64,000 bases of DNA, taken from assembly GCA_000708835.1 (NCBI GenBank), contig DF237097.1:93964-157963 (forward strand), read 5' to 3'. Made by a program: the position numbers and the translations under genes. This document shows positions 1 to 11,323 of this stretch, piece by piece (position 1 is the first letter of the stretch; each line of letters starts with the position of its first letter). A model generated the notes under the pieces. That model saw only the letters and a list, made by a program, of their open reading frames with translations. It was not told the origin of the DNA and did not search any database. This DNA is from Klebsormidium nitens. Its lineage: Eukaryota > Streptophyta > Klebsormidiophyceae > Klebsormidiales > Klebsormidiaceae.

Positions 1-259
1 TTGCATGCAGGCTTGTGCCGTTCGTGCAAGCGGCAGCATTGCGTGGCAGCTAGAATTGGTTAAGCCTAACCTCAATTCCGATCCCTAGTTTCAGCGCAGA
101 ACTCTTCACTGAAGACTTCAGCAGGGGGAGGTCCAGGAGGGCAGCAGAGCCAGCTAGCACGCAGACGCTACTGGGGGCGTTTTCTTTTATTGTAGTAGAA
201 CTTCTCGTGGCCTTCTTGCTCCTCACGTCCTCTCTTTCGCCCGGTGCTTAGGGAGCACG

Positions 260-3030
260 ATGAGCACGCTGCACTTACCGCAGCTGAACTGCTGCCAGCA
301 GCGACTCGGACAAGGTATAGCTTGCTCTACATCCCCCCTGCATCCATCAAAAGCTGACCTGAAATATCTGTGGTGTGAGAAAGGTCGTAACTTTGTTGAG
401 CGGCCTGGGGGGTCCAGATCAATCCTTTCACGCCACCACTTGCGGTTCCGCCTTCCCCAATGCACATTGAGAAAAGGGTTGCTACCTAGAAATGGTTGGA
501 AACACTTTAGTATTGCAGCTCTGCACAGCCATAGGACTTTGAAAAGTGTTACTTATTGCAGCCAGCTCTTTGGCACTCCCTTGACCTCCGGTGGGCACAA
601 TCGCAGTCCCGCATACACATTTCCGGGCCGTATGAACGCCAGTTTCTCCAGAATACTAAATAGAAAGGCCCTTGTCTTCACCCCACTGGCAAAGTCAACC
701 GTAGAAGACGCAGTCACTTTGGAGAAAGCTCCAAGCGCAGCGTCTTTGAAGCAAGCCCCCATCCCGACCTTCGAAGACTTTGTAGCTGCGGGCACTGAAA
801 AGGGCGTGGAAATATCCCTAAACACTCTCGGGCCAGTCTTTTGGATTGAGGCGAAAGCGGCAGTCGATGGAATTGGCGGTCCTGCAGGGAAGTTGCTGGG
901 AAGTGTAAACGGCTTTGTGCTGCCATGGCCAGGGGGGAACCTTCTGCACCTGGATACGATGCGGGTGGCCAGGTGAGCTCATCAGTTGAGAGTACCGGTT
1001 TTCATTCTATGTCCACGTATACAAGACTATCGTCTATCTGAAGGGAAGGTCTGAAAGTCAGACCTGAATATGCGAGTGGCCAGACGAGCCTCCTTATCCT
1101 AAACGACGGTTGATCATTGACACGATTGTCCTCCTATGAAATGGTCGTTCCTTACACGAGAGGATTACTGCCTGCTTCAGAGAGACTCTTATCTGCTTTT
1201 CTGAGTTAGACTAATTCCCTTCAACATGGAATGTTTCATGCTTCGATGCAGAAGCTCTCAGAGGGAATATTGAATATATTCAAATCCCCCTGGACTTTAG
1301 ACAGTTTGGCCAGTGCATCCGTACCATCATTAACCCGTCTGCTGGCACTCTGTCAAGCATTGGCTAGAGGGAGTTACTTTGTCTGGACTGTTGCTCAAAT
1401 GTTACGGATCAAGCATGCGCATCGATCACAACAACAGCGGCGCTCGAGTCCCCACTCGCATTTGTTCTGGTGTCCACAATCTCCCCTACACGCATGGATA
1501 AGCAAGATGGCCGCAGCCGCAAGAGCTGGCAATCGTGCTCAAGCCTTTTCTTTTTGCTTCTTTTGCGACGCAACTTGTTCGTTCGACTTCAGACTCTTAA
1601 GTCCACCAAGGTTCCTTGATATACTTCGAAGGTGGAAAAGATACTAAGATCACCTCTATGTATGGAAAGGGAACGTCTCCAAACCAGAAAGACAGCTCTT
1701 TTCAAATCCGCGCATCTCTTGGAACAGGGAGGTCCGCCAGTTACTCGAGCTTTCGCTGATCTTGGGAGGTGCGATGCTGCGGCATGGGTACGACCGAGGC
1801 TGTAAAAAAGCGGAGCTACTAGCCATCAATGACACGGACGTTTTCCATCGAAAGGTAAACACTGTCTCTGTTTTCCTTTCCCTTCTCGAGCCTCCTCTAT
1901 GCTTGCTTCCTAAATGTCCTTTTCAATTTTAACGCCAGATCCTTTTTACGTCTCCAGATTGGACTTAGGTCGAAGCTACGAAGTTGTAATCGCTTTCCCT
2001 CTTTATGTCCGCTTTATTTAATTTTCCTCCCGCTTCTGCAACCGTGCTTCGTCTTCTGTCACCTTCTCTCCATTGATGTCGCGTCCCCTCTCTTCTGTCG
2101 TCGCTTCCCCTTCGCTTTCGTCGTCTTCTCTTCGCTTAATATCACACAGGCCCTGACAGAGAGTATGCTCAGCGCTTCAGTGTAATGTTTCCAGTGTGCT
2201 TTTGAGATCCTACTGGTTCGTTGCATGTTGAAGAAGGGAACGGAAAGTCTTCTTAGTGAAGCTGCTCGATCGAGTCAATGTACAAGGAGATCCTCTGTTC
2301 AAGGGCTATCTGACTGTCTTGTTGAGTTCTTAAGTTGCCGAGTTCGAAACCATTCTGTATGAACCATCAAGAGAGCCCGAATTTCCCTCTATCTCTCCGC
2401 ATCCGCCTGTGGGCTCGATCGTCAAAACGAAAATTGACTAAACCAGCCTTTCTCAATACACCAGTAGATTGCGAAGGATATCGTGACATGAGTGTAGAGT
2501 GACGAGACTTTGCACTTTGTATCGGCAGTCAGCTCCGCGAAGTTTAGGAAGTTCCGTCGAGCTAACACGATTCGTTTCTTTCAGGAACACAATTTTAACC
2601 CGTTTGTAGCCTTGACGTTTCTGACTTGGTGATTGATCTCCTAAGCAGTCCCCTGTCAACGAACGTTTTGAGTTATGGCAGAGCCCTGCGAAGCTTTGGC
2701 GTGATGTCTAGTCTGGCCGCCTTCACAACGAGTCAAATAAGCTCCCTCGCTTCCATTCAGTTGATGCACGCCAAGTGGCAACATCTTAACGGTCACGTGT
2801 TCTTGCCTCAGTTGGTCAACTACTACCGCCGCATAGGCTTCACGAAGGTGCATGAGGTCACCGGCGGATTGAGCGACATTCCGCACATGCTCGTCTGGGG
2901 GGGCCTCGGCACGAGAATGGACGCCGACATAGAAACGATCCTCAGAAAGTGGTCGAAACGATTTGCTAGAGGGTCCAGCGGAACGATAGGGGACGAGACT
3001 GACGACCGGACAATGGAGCGGACACAGTAA
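260..3030 (+). CDS. GNAT-family (acyl-CoA N-acyltransferase-like) protein, probably organelle-targeted, 4 exons
   Basis: Spliced model: exons 260-972, 1262-1320, 1649-1854, 2812-3030. All phases close and give 398 aa. The C-terminal half carries the recognisable part: a helix ending GCKKAELLAINDTD, then across the last junction FHRK|LVNYYRRIGFTKVHEV and MLVWGGLGTRMDADIE. This is the beta-alpha end of a GNAT fold, with the Tyr-Tyr-x-x-x-Gly-Phe signature common to N-acetyltransferases, and it resembles an uncharacterised plant family. The first 120 residues are Ser/Arg/His-rich with few acidic residues, which fits a plastid or mitochondrial transit peptide (inferred). Family knowledge: acetyl-CoA-dependent transfer to an amine; substrate unknown. 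The weakest points are the exon 2 borders (acceptor ctctcag, donor gtacca). A faint copy of the exon 1 donor edge lies in intron 1. Confidence 0.72.
1064..1092 (+). repeat. Decayed copy of GNAT exon 1 donor edge inside intron 1
   Basis: The exon 1 end and donor (around 955-982, gatgcgggtggccaggtgag) is echoed about 107 bases downstream as atgcgagtggccagacgag. The GT of the donor is lost in the copy. It lies on the intron side of the junction, like the other junction duplications in this window. It is short, so it could be chance. Confidence 0.4.
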
Positions 3031-3631
3031 AGAAACCCGGGTAACAGCATGTTATGCAATTTATCTAACGTTGGAGCCGTAGGAAGCTGAATGTCGACTC
3101 AGTGACTGAATGACATGAGTCATGGCAGGCCCTGGGCGGTGTGCACTTGTCCGAATGATCGGAAACCTTGATAATTTGCATGGACGCTGCACGCGCGGCA
3201 TGCGTCACTTCCGATGTTCATGTGCAACCTCTGGGCACCAACTATGTTAGTCCGCAAAGTCGGGAGCAAAGCCACCGATCGCTTTGCCTGGCTGTGGCCT
3301 TATCAATGGCCACATGCTTGAGCTTACGCACGATTCATGCAAATTGCGCCCACGGTCATAACGTGAACAGGTTCTCGGCCAACTCAACCATCCTTTGAAA
3401 GTGTGTGACATTTAGATCGATGACCTCGCAAGGCGCGTATTAATGATTGCGCATCTGCCGTCCGCGCTAAAGTTTGTAACGAACTTCACAATGGGACTTC
3501 GTTTCTGAACATCTTTCTAGAGAAAGTGTTTACATATATACCTCAAGCTTATACACCATCACACAACAGTTACCCACCATAGTTCAATGAAGGAGTACCT
3601 CTACACCATAAAGCTAGATGTATACTCCAAC
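3031..3631. other. Intergenic, convergent 3' ends
   Basis: Spacer between two genes that end towards each other (GNAT on +, orphan on -). It is AT-richer than the exons and has no frame with coding character. It presumably holds both 3' UTRs; no poly(A) signal was convincing. Confidence 0.5.
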
Positions 3632-4870
3632 TCAAAACTGCACGGCTCCCTGCCCTGGTAAGTTCTCCAGCATCAGCCGCAGCATCTTCGCCAGAACAAA
3701 AGCCGTAATCCTCATCGTAACCCGGGTCACAAACCGGGTGGTTCCCCCGACCACCGTCGCCCACAACCCGAAAATGGGTCTCACAAACCCGAGGAAAAAA
3801 CCGACGATGAAGTTGAAGCAATACACGAGCTCCAGCCAGGCTGCCACGTCGAAGGGCAACACCTGAATGGCCTGGTCGCTCCGGGGAATGTTAGCGGGAT
3901 TCTCGGCGGGGGCCTCGGGAGCCGGGCCGGGATCCTCGCTAAAGGTGCCGAAGCTGGTTCGCCGGAGGGATGTCGAGGCCTTGTAAGCGACGTCGACACA
4001 CCCCGAGGCGACCTCCCGCAGGACGATCACCAGTTCTTTGGCGCCCGGGGGAACGGAGAAGTCGAAAACGAGGCCCTCCGGTTCTGCGCCTGGGTTACTG
4101 CGTAAGGACACGCTAACCTGCGAGCCAAACCCAACTGCGACCTCCCTTTCTCTTGCTGTGTGAGACCCGCCTATCTCAGTACTGTTTTCTGTTTCGGAAT
4201 GCGCTCCGTTTGGGGGGTGTTCATTGCGACTTCCGTTCATTCCGTGCGCCTGACTCTCGCTCCGTTCCGGTCGCTCCCCATTCTGCTGCCAACTTTCTCC
4301 GTTCTGCGGTCCGTCCCGCTGCTCTGGAACGCTGTTCCGCCCCTCGCGCTCCTCAGTCCGCTGCCTTTCTCCCCCGTTCCGCTCTCCGTTCCGCTGCGCC
4401 TGCTCTCCCTGCCGCTGGGCCTGCTCTCCGTTCTGCTGCCGCTCACCATTCCGCCGTACTTCCAACCCGTTTCCGTTCCTGACGCCGGATCCGGGTCGTT
4501 CCATTCTCACGGGCTCTCGAAACGAAGGCGAGCTGTGCACACTGAGCGGACTTGTAATGTACGCGCGCGTCCGAATGGCGACCCGCCTGAGCTTTCCGTA
4601 CGTCCGCAGGGCGAGCCTGGCGACTGGAGGAGGGAGAGACGCCACGAAGCTGACCACCATCCGCTCCCGGAAGCCCATCTGGCCAGCGGAACCGGAACCA
4701 ATCAAACGGAAAAAGATCGGCACTCCCGATCTTAAGGACAGCTGAATACGGCGGGGAGAAAATCGAGGTTTCCGAGCTTCTAAGCTTTCCTTTGGGCGGC
4801 TGACGGGTTTCAGAGGAACTCCTCCGCAAGAGAGCTCTTCCCTGCGGTTCTTCTCATCTGAGAGAGGCAT
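3632..4870 (-). CDS. Intronless orphan protein with NGE/QNGE low-complexity repeats and a hydrophobic C-terminal segment
   Basis: One uninterrupted 412-codon frame from ATG to stop, with no intron, unlike the other confident genes here. Three parts are visible. A basic N-terminus (about 1-125) is rich in Arg, Pro and Ser. A strongly polar stretch (about 130-235) is built from imperfect units such as RNGE, QNGEQAQ and RNGERNGG. The C-terminal region has a beta-rich stretch (VFDFSVPPGAKELVIVLREV) and, near residue 340, a roughly 35-residue hydrophobic segment (WLELVYCFNFIVGFFLGFV...) that could be one or two membrane helices, followed by an amphipathic basic tail. No family recognised. The repeat opens long shadow frames on the other strand, but this frame is the longest and has the most protein-like ends. 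Its function cannot be inferred. Confidence 0.6.
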   Translation of the reverse strand: MPLSDEKNRREELSCGGVPLKPVSRPKESLEARKPRFSPRRIQLSLRSGVPIFFRLIGSGSAGQMGFRERMVVSFVASLPPPVARLALRTYGKLRRVAIRTRAYITSPLSVHSSPSFREPVRMERPGSGVRNGNGLEVRRNGERQQNGEQAQRQGEQAQRNGERNGGERQRTEEREGRNSVPEQRDGPQNGESWQQNGERPERSESQAHGMNGSRNEHPPNGAHSETENSTEIGGSHTAREREVAVGFGSQVSVSLRSNPGAEPEGLVFDFSVPPGAKELVIVLREVASGCVDVAYKASTSLRRTSFGTFSEDPGPAPEAPAENPANIPRSDQAIQVLPFDVAAWLELVYCFNFIVGFFLGFVRPIFGLWATVVGGTTRFVTRVTMRITAFVLAKMLRLMLENLPGQGAVQF

Positions 4871-6581
4871 CGTCTCCGCTCATCCGAGCCTAATTTGCTG
4901 AAGCCCATTGGTCTCATTGTCATTATAGAAGCTAACCAAAGTGAATTGGCAGACAGTTTAGACTCTTGAACAATGTGGATTGGAAAGAGGCACACCCTTT
5001 TTCTCAGAAGTACGTCACTCTGAAAGGGAAGAAGGCCTGCCAATCTGATCTTGAAGCTCAACCGTCTCCAAAAGGGCACTCTCCTACCTTGTTGGCGCCA
5101 TTTTTGGCCAGCCTCAGTGCCATGTGCCTCTGCGTTCCCAGATTGAACAGATCTGGCTCATTGGAGTAATCTCGAGTATCAACCTTCTCATTGCTGATCA
5201 GGCATTATGCAACTGTCGGTGCGCTTAAGATCCAGACAGCTCGGCAGTCCTTACCCGCAACAGAGAATCCTGTTTCTTCACACCTGGCACAGCGCGCTGA
5301 TGGGCCGCTTTTGAGACAAGCTTTTGGTCTGCTCCCGATTTAAAGCGTGTCGGAAGGCGCACAATCTTACCAGAGCCAGAGCCGCCTGCTTGCGTTGATT
5401 CCAACTTGTTGAGTTGGAACACAAAATTCAAAAGTAGATGATTCAGTGTCCGAAGCACCGAAGGAGGGCAGAACGGTCAGTTGGTGAATTGTCAGTTCAC
5501 CTCACCTCAATGAAACATCATGCAACGTGACGTCAAAATGGCCATAATGACAGCGACAGCCGCTGACCAGTGACTTCGTGCCCGTTCGGGCGTCTCGCGT
5601 TGACACCAACATTGGAATTGCCGCCATAGTAAGTCTAGTAACGTCATCATCTGTCGGAACTCATGCCCATGGGTCGCTGGCCCCCAGTGTGCGATGTGCT
5701 GAGCTGGCGCACTGACAATTGCTATTACCTCACCCTTAGCGCCCTACTTTGGACTTCGAAGGCGGGTCGTGGAACCGCCGTACACAAATTATGCAAGCTC
5801 CTGCTGTCTGGCGTGGAATCGGTCGAATTACAATTCGCGTTGTAGACATAAACGTAGCCAATTATAAATATCACGTCAAAACTCTTTTTGCAAATTTAGG
5901 ACGAGTCTTCATGTAGTGCGACACGTCTTAATCGTAAGAACAATGATGTCATCACGAGATAGGACTGTGGTTGTAAATAATGTAAGTTGACGTTCCTGAA
6001 TGATGAGACGGTCAGCACGTACGATTTGCCACAGAGCTAGTGTCGGCCCTGCACGTCTTCCGGTTTCAGATCCTGGTACGTATAAACATCGGGAGTTATA
6101 TCTAAGTAATAGATCTAAGTAAGGAACCAGCCAAGCAGTCGCCGTCGACCATGCGCCCCTATAAGTATTGCTCATGTATGCTTGACGGTGTGGGGGGCAA
6201 GTGACCACGACCGTACGGGCGAGCCTGTATTATATCTGCAAGTTTAGCACGACCTCTTCTGCCGGCACAGCTTTCGATGCGTATCATGCACATGTAGACT
6301 GGTCCAGGGATCCATTCGTTAGGAGACAAGCTTCGATTTGAGAAGCTACAGAAAAGAACTCGACTTTAGATGCTTACGAATGCACAGCCTGAAGTTCTCA
6401 CTGTAAACAAGCTACATGCATATGGACACTTCAGTATCTTGGCATATGACCGTATGCTAGTCTGTAGCCGACTCCTTATGTCCAAGTTTCCGCTTGCGTG
6501 CTCGACCCTGTCAATCCTGTACAAAATGTCTCTCGTTGGCACTTCGCTTATTCAGAATCCGCAAAAGTGCCAATCAAATGG
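4871..6581. other. Intergenic, between two minus-strand genes
   Basis: It should hold the promoter of the orphan gene (left end) and the 3' UTR of the COQ11-like gene (right end). No sustained coding frame, tRNA-like fold or clear repeat was seen. Confidence 0.45.
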
Positions 6582-9500
6582 TTACCGTTCGGCTAGCCTG
6601 CTTATTTGCCAGACATCCATGATCCCCGGAGGTACGACGTTGTTCTTCGCCGCAAGTACTGCAGCCTTGGCCAGCGTCTCCACGTTGATCGGGGGCACGA
6701 TCAAGGGGCCGACAAGTGGCAGGCCGTGGACCCACTTCCCTGCCGAGCTCTTGAAGATCTGCAAGCGAATAACGGAGCGACTTACTTTCGGCATAAATGG
6801 TCGTGGCTCGACGCAGCTGAAAATCTAGATGTTACCGGGGGTCAAACCACAAGTGGATAATAGCAACTGGAAGAAGACTCCTGGAAGATTTCGGCTAACT
6901 AGGTCTTGTGTGTGGGAGTACCGCTATAACAATGTCGCGAACACACGGATGATATAGAGGAACAAGGGCGAAGACATCGATTTACGGGCTGGCACACAAT
7001 TATGTCTTAACGGGCTGACACACAAAGCTCTTGGCAGCTCTTCAACATTCGAAAGAGGATCGGAGGCTTTGCCTGCGCTTTCAAAAATCCGACCAGGACC
7101 GAAAGTAGCCTCCTCTGGACAACCGCCTTCGCTTCTGATGAACGAGCGTCTGGACGATATGAACGAGCAATCTGAGGGGCGGGCTGCTCACCGCTTCCAA
7201 GGGGCTGCCCACAAGACCCAAAGGCAGAGTTAGGGAGCCGACGCGCCTGTTTCCGTGGATGAAGCTGGGCCGGAAAATGATCCCTGCAACCATTTGTTGA
7301 AAAGGTAAGAACTCAAATTTATCAGCCAGTTCACTGAGTAATATATCCATCCGCTGAGGTCACCAAAGCGTCATTCGTTTAAGTCTGTTTCGGGAGGGGA
7401 TCTCCTGGGACAGGGTTCCGCTACAGTATTGCCAAGACAGCTTTCCAAAGAAGACCTCTCTTAAAAGCACATGCGGAAACGGGCGGCCGCATGGCGAGGA
7501 CGAGTATATTTCCTGAAACGGCGCCATCTGAAAAGGGAGGGTATGTGGTCAATGTAAAGAACAGCAGGCTGCTGATAGGGCTCTAGAAAAGGACCCGACG
7601 TTCTCGGCAACTTCAAACAAGTCCCTACCTCCATACGGCAGCTTCTCTCGGATCGCCCTTTCCGCTTCACGCTGCAGGGATCAACGGGAGTTTTGTAAGC
7701 GCTCCGCCCCGCAAGACGAGGGTACCTAAACAGGAGCTGGTCGGTGATGCGAAGCTGTCCTTGCGTCAAGAAAAGCATAGTATTGGCTAGTCTTGGACGA
7801 TAGTACAGTAAGAACTTTGACCGCCAGGCTCCAAGACGGCAGGGCGAAGGGAAAATGCAGGCAGCAATCTGAAGTCGGACTAGCAGAGTGGAGCGGCGAA
7901 AACGTGCTCGTGCATGCCTCCAGAATCTCTGGCTTGAAGCCTTTCGAAAATAGGTCGCCGATGGACTCAATGCAGATGCAACTCACAACTTTTGTTGCGG
8001 GACCAAGTAACAATCTGTGAGCAGACGCGTTGCTCGCTTTTCATCGCAAGAATGTGAACAGAAACTGGCTGTTTTTCGCAAGGCGAGACACGTTGAGCCA
8101 TCGAGACCGACCTTTCCCTCAAAGTAGCCTCGCAGCACAAAGGTCGGCAGGCCCATATCCGCAGCGGAAATAAACACGAACCGCTTAACACCTGCAAAAG
8201 GGTTGTGGGACTTCGAAGCGCAGAAAGGAAAGACGAAAACGTCCCGTTATCGGCGTTCCAGTCTCGTTATCCTCGATGCGTGTGGCACCTGCAGGCCTAC
8301 AGTTTGCAGCCTTTCGTTGAGGGTTCAGTTAGCAAAGCATCATGCGGACTTTAATGCTGCGTGCTTTTGTTGTGCTTGATTGTCCTTCGCTAGCCCCTTC
8401 TCGAAGCCTTAGGGTCGACGCACCCTCTCTAATCCAAAAAGTACACGCGACTGCAGGTTGAGCTGACGAATTGACCAGAAGAATGTAGGTATTGCGAGGT
8501 CCAGGGTCCACTGGAAACAAGAAGCGAAATCCGGAGACTCCCACAATCAGTAAACATACTCGAAATGTCAAGAGGTAACAAAAGCTGGAACGAGCTGACC
8601 GAGTCAGCGGGGCAGCCAACGGGGGCAGCAGTTGTCAGAACCAGCCACTGGAATGCAGATGGTAAGAACAAAGCAATGAAAAGTTTTCCCTAAGTAAAGG
8701 GCACCATCAATTACCGATGAAAAAGTCGACTCAGCTTAAAAGTCTTCAAGAGGTTCCACCATACCATGTATAAGACTTGGTAAGGAGTGTGCAGAACTGA
8801 GAAACCGTCCTTGAGAAGTTTTCAGGTACGAGATGTCAGTGGTATGAGCATCAACGAGAAGCCAGGTCTGGACCCTTTACAGGAAAACGCAGACAGCTTA
8901 CCTTCCTCTGCTGCTGTGTTCACAGCCGTAACGTTAGCGTCTCCACACACCCTTTTCATCGTCTCATATGATCCAAAAGCCCCGACGCAGGAGATGACCC
9001 CCTGTACGTCCTTCAGGGAGTGTCGCCAGCTGGGGGGTTCAAAGACGTTGCCACGAATCCAATCAACGTGCTTCACCCAGCTCTCACTGTGCTGGGGCGG
9101 GCCAGATCTGGAGAGGAAAGTCTCCAAAAATAAGATTCTGTTGGTCGAAACGGCTTGCAGGTGCTCAGGTTTTGGAAAGCGATTTGGGGAGTCTGATGTC
9201 AGTAACAGGAAACTGGCTGGTAGGTAAACATTCTCCAGATGAAGAGAATGAAGTACGGAATGAGGAATCAAAAAAGAGGACGGAATGATTTATCCGGTGT
9301 TGTCAGAGTGTATGACACATGATTCTCAAGAGTAAAAAGGGGTTTATTCTGTATGTGGTCAGGGTCGACTTCGAGGTTGTCGTTTCTCTCATTTGTCATA
9401 CACAATGAAGAGCTTGGGTGAACATGAAATATTGAAGAGAGTGAAATGGAACGTGTGGGGCTTTTCCCGCTTGGATGACAGCTCACTAAGAATGCACCAA

Positions 9501-9891
9501 TTAAGACAGATTGGAATCACTACTACTATTGTAGCAAGGAAGATATTGCAGCAAGTTTTCGTTACTAGCTTGGTCAGTTTCCTCTCCTCTAGACGACAAT
9601 TAAAATCCAAAAAATCTTCCCCCTAGTCAAGTGCGCACTCACCTGTTCAAGCTGGACACTTTGTAGCCTTTCTCCACCGCAGCCTTGCAAATGTGGCCCC
9701 CTACAAACCCGTTCCCTCCAATTACCAGCAGTCGGTCTCGCACTGGAGGGGCAGACGCGGGGACAGTTTTGGCAGCTGATTGTGGGGGGCTAGATGAGGA
9801 GGGGAGGGATGCACTGCGGGCCTTGTCAGCTGCTTCGGTGCCAGGCGCAAAGACTTGAGCTTGGCCGGAAGCAGCGGCAGCGAACTCCCTT
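6582..9891 (-). CDS. NAD(P)-binding Rossmann protein of the COQ11/NDUFA9-like atypical SDR group (5' end incomplete)
   Basis: Minus-strand exons in order: 9643-9891, 8902-9107, 8112-8191, 7629-7671, 7192-7283, 6582-6758. Every internal junction is GT-AG and in phase. The nucleotide-binding motif VIGGNGFVGGHICKAAVEKG (GGxGxxG) lies in the first listed exon. Next come WVKHVDWIRGNVFEP, DVQGVISCVGAFGSYE and VKRFVFISAADMGLP, then RGYFEGK|REAERAIREKLPYGG, GIIFRPSFIHGNRRVG and LPLVGPLIVPPINVETLAKA. This matches plant organellar proteins related to yeast Coq11 and complex I NDUFA9, which are atypical SDRs lacking a standard YxxxK site. The role is probably structural or in quinone/lipid metabolism (inferred). 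No in-frame ATG exists in the 9643-9891 exon. Its left part (REFAAAASGQAQVF) resembles transit-peptide sequence, so a first exon must lie upstream (9.9-10.5 kb); I could not place it. Confidence 0.82.
6978..7026. repeat. Short tandem duplication in COQ11-like intron
   Basis: acgggctggcacacaa is followed about 27 bases later by acgggctgacacacaa. A small intronic duplication that does not reach a splice site. Confidence 0.5.
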
Positions 9892-11323
9892 CTGCGACAC
9901 CGTAATGGGAAGTTCGTCAGTGGACTAGAATGGCAAGAAACATTTTTGAGGAACGCAGCGTTCAAGCCGAGGCATACGCTGATGGAATGGATTGAAAGGG
10001 GTGCATGTTCCAAGAAAGCTAGTGCTCTGCCACCAAACTTTTGGAATTATACCACCATTCCATCAGGAACTGCGTCGCAAGACACTGTCAGAGTTTTGAA
10101 ACACTCTGAATCTTGATCATCATACTATCTCAACCAGTGACGAATCCAAGAATGCGCGACGCCTTAAAGACCGTTTTTGCTTCCTGTTTGGGCATAAACA
10201 ACACTAGTCACTTGCGAAGTGCTTTCAACTAGTCTGATGCCAAAAAGGACACCTTGTCCCCTCCTTTCAGAAAGATGTTAATTACACCTCAACCTGCTGC
10301 AACCGATTCTCAAGCTGCCTGCACACCATATATCTGCATCAGGCACCCGATAAGCTGACAGTTTTCAAGTTATTCCGCTTGTGAAATGAGCAGCATTGAG
10401 AAGATGCAAGCAACAAGCCCTCTCTGAGGGCGTAACAACCTGCTTGATCTCCCGAAGCAACGGCCTACCTGGCAAACGAGAAACCCTCTGAACCAGCTGC
10501 CAAGGGCATCCCGGCTGTTCCTGATGGTTCTGCATGCGAGGGCAACATCCTTGAGATCAGGGAGGAACTGATCAACCGTGTGGGTGAGCTATCAATGCCG
10601 AAGCTCCTTGCTACTCCTGAGACTTCAAGGAACGAGGGGAGCAGCAACCTGGCCTTGCGCACAGCAAGCAGCGCCATGCTGATCACAGAGGGCGCCAAGC
10701 CTGATCAGCTGTTCTGTGCAGCTCTGGAGATGATTAATGAAAATGAAAGTTCCCCTCCCTCCAAGGGCGGAATGGTTCCGGTTCCGCTCCAAGCAAGTTG
10801 AGCGAGGCACTGTTGAGTCTCAACACTAGTAAAAGAGTAATTGGTGTCAATGATCAAGGTTCCGGTTAAGTTCCGCTGAAATTGGTTCCGCTCGAACATG
10901 AAGTCCGGGTCTGCCACCTGTCCAGATCTGAGCTGGCCTCCACGCCAGCATTGCATTGCTTTTCTTCAGGGCAAAGTGGGGCAAGCGCATTGAATTGTGG
11001 TCTTATCCTACCTACTCTAGAGCTTTGCAGAGAAGGTCGAGGCGCCTTTGGTTCCTGCTGGAAGAGCTGATCCAATCTGGGGGCGAGCTGCTCGAGTCTG
11101 ACCCATTGCAAAGCGCCTGAGGTCTTGAGTGCAAATTCCAGCCGCTTTCCTTTGAGGGAGCTTATGTGGTTGCTGGCACCTCTCTTGCCAGGCTCGGCCC
11201 TCGAAAGAGTACTAATTTAAGATGGACATGAATTGTAGCTTCCTTGATTGATCATAGACACAGAAGAGAGCGGGGCAGAGACTACTTAACTGCATTGACC
11301 CCGGAGGAGGCCTTGTTTTTGTC
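9892..11323. other. Region between divergent genes; first exon of the COQ11-like gene and the hydrolase promoter expected here
   Basis: It must contain the missing first exon of the minus-strand COQ11-like gene and the 5' flank of the plus-strand hydrolase. It also holds a coding-like stretch on + (10446-10800, listed separately). No defined promoter element was recognised. Confidence 0.45.
10446..10800 (+). other. Unidentified coding-like open frame (possible exon or gene relic)
   Basis: About 117 codons run open to a TGA with clearly protein-like composition. Sample pieces are EATAYLANEKPSEPAAKG, GNILEIREELINRVGEL and LALRTASSAMLITEG followed by LFCAALEMINENE, which are amphipathic helices. 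The start is set only by an upstream stop and has no good ATG. Further broken pieces with similar character (EELIQSGGELLESDPLQSA at about 11060-11120) follow in other frames. This suggests either exons of an unannotated gene or a decaying gene copy. No family recognised. Confidence 0.3.

Noticed and set aside
4153-4829. Long plus- and minus-strand frames inside the orphan gene
   Set aside because: They are mirror images of the biased NGE/QNGE repeat codons; the 412-codon minus frame has the complete start and end and the best composition.
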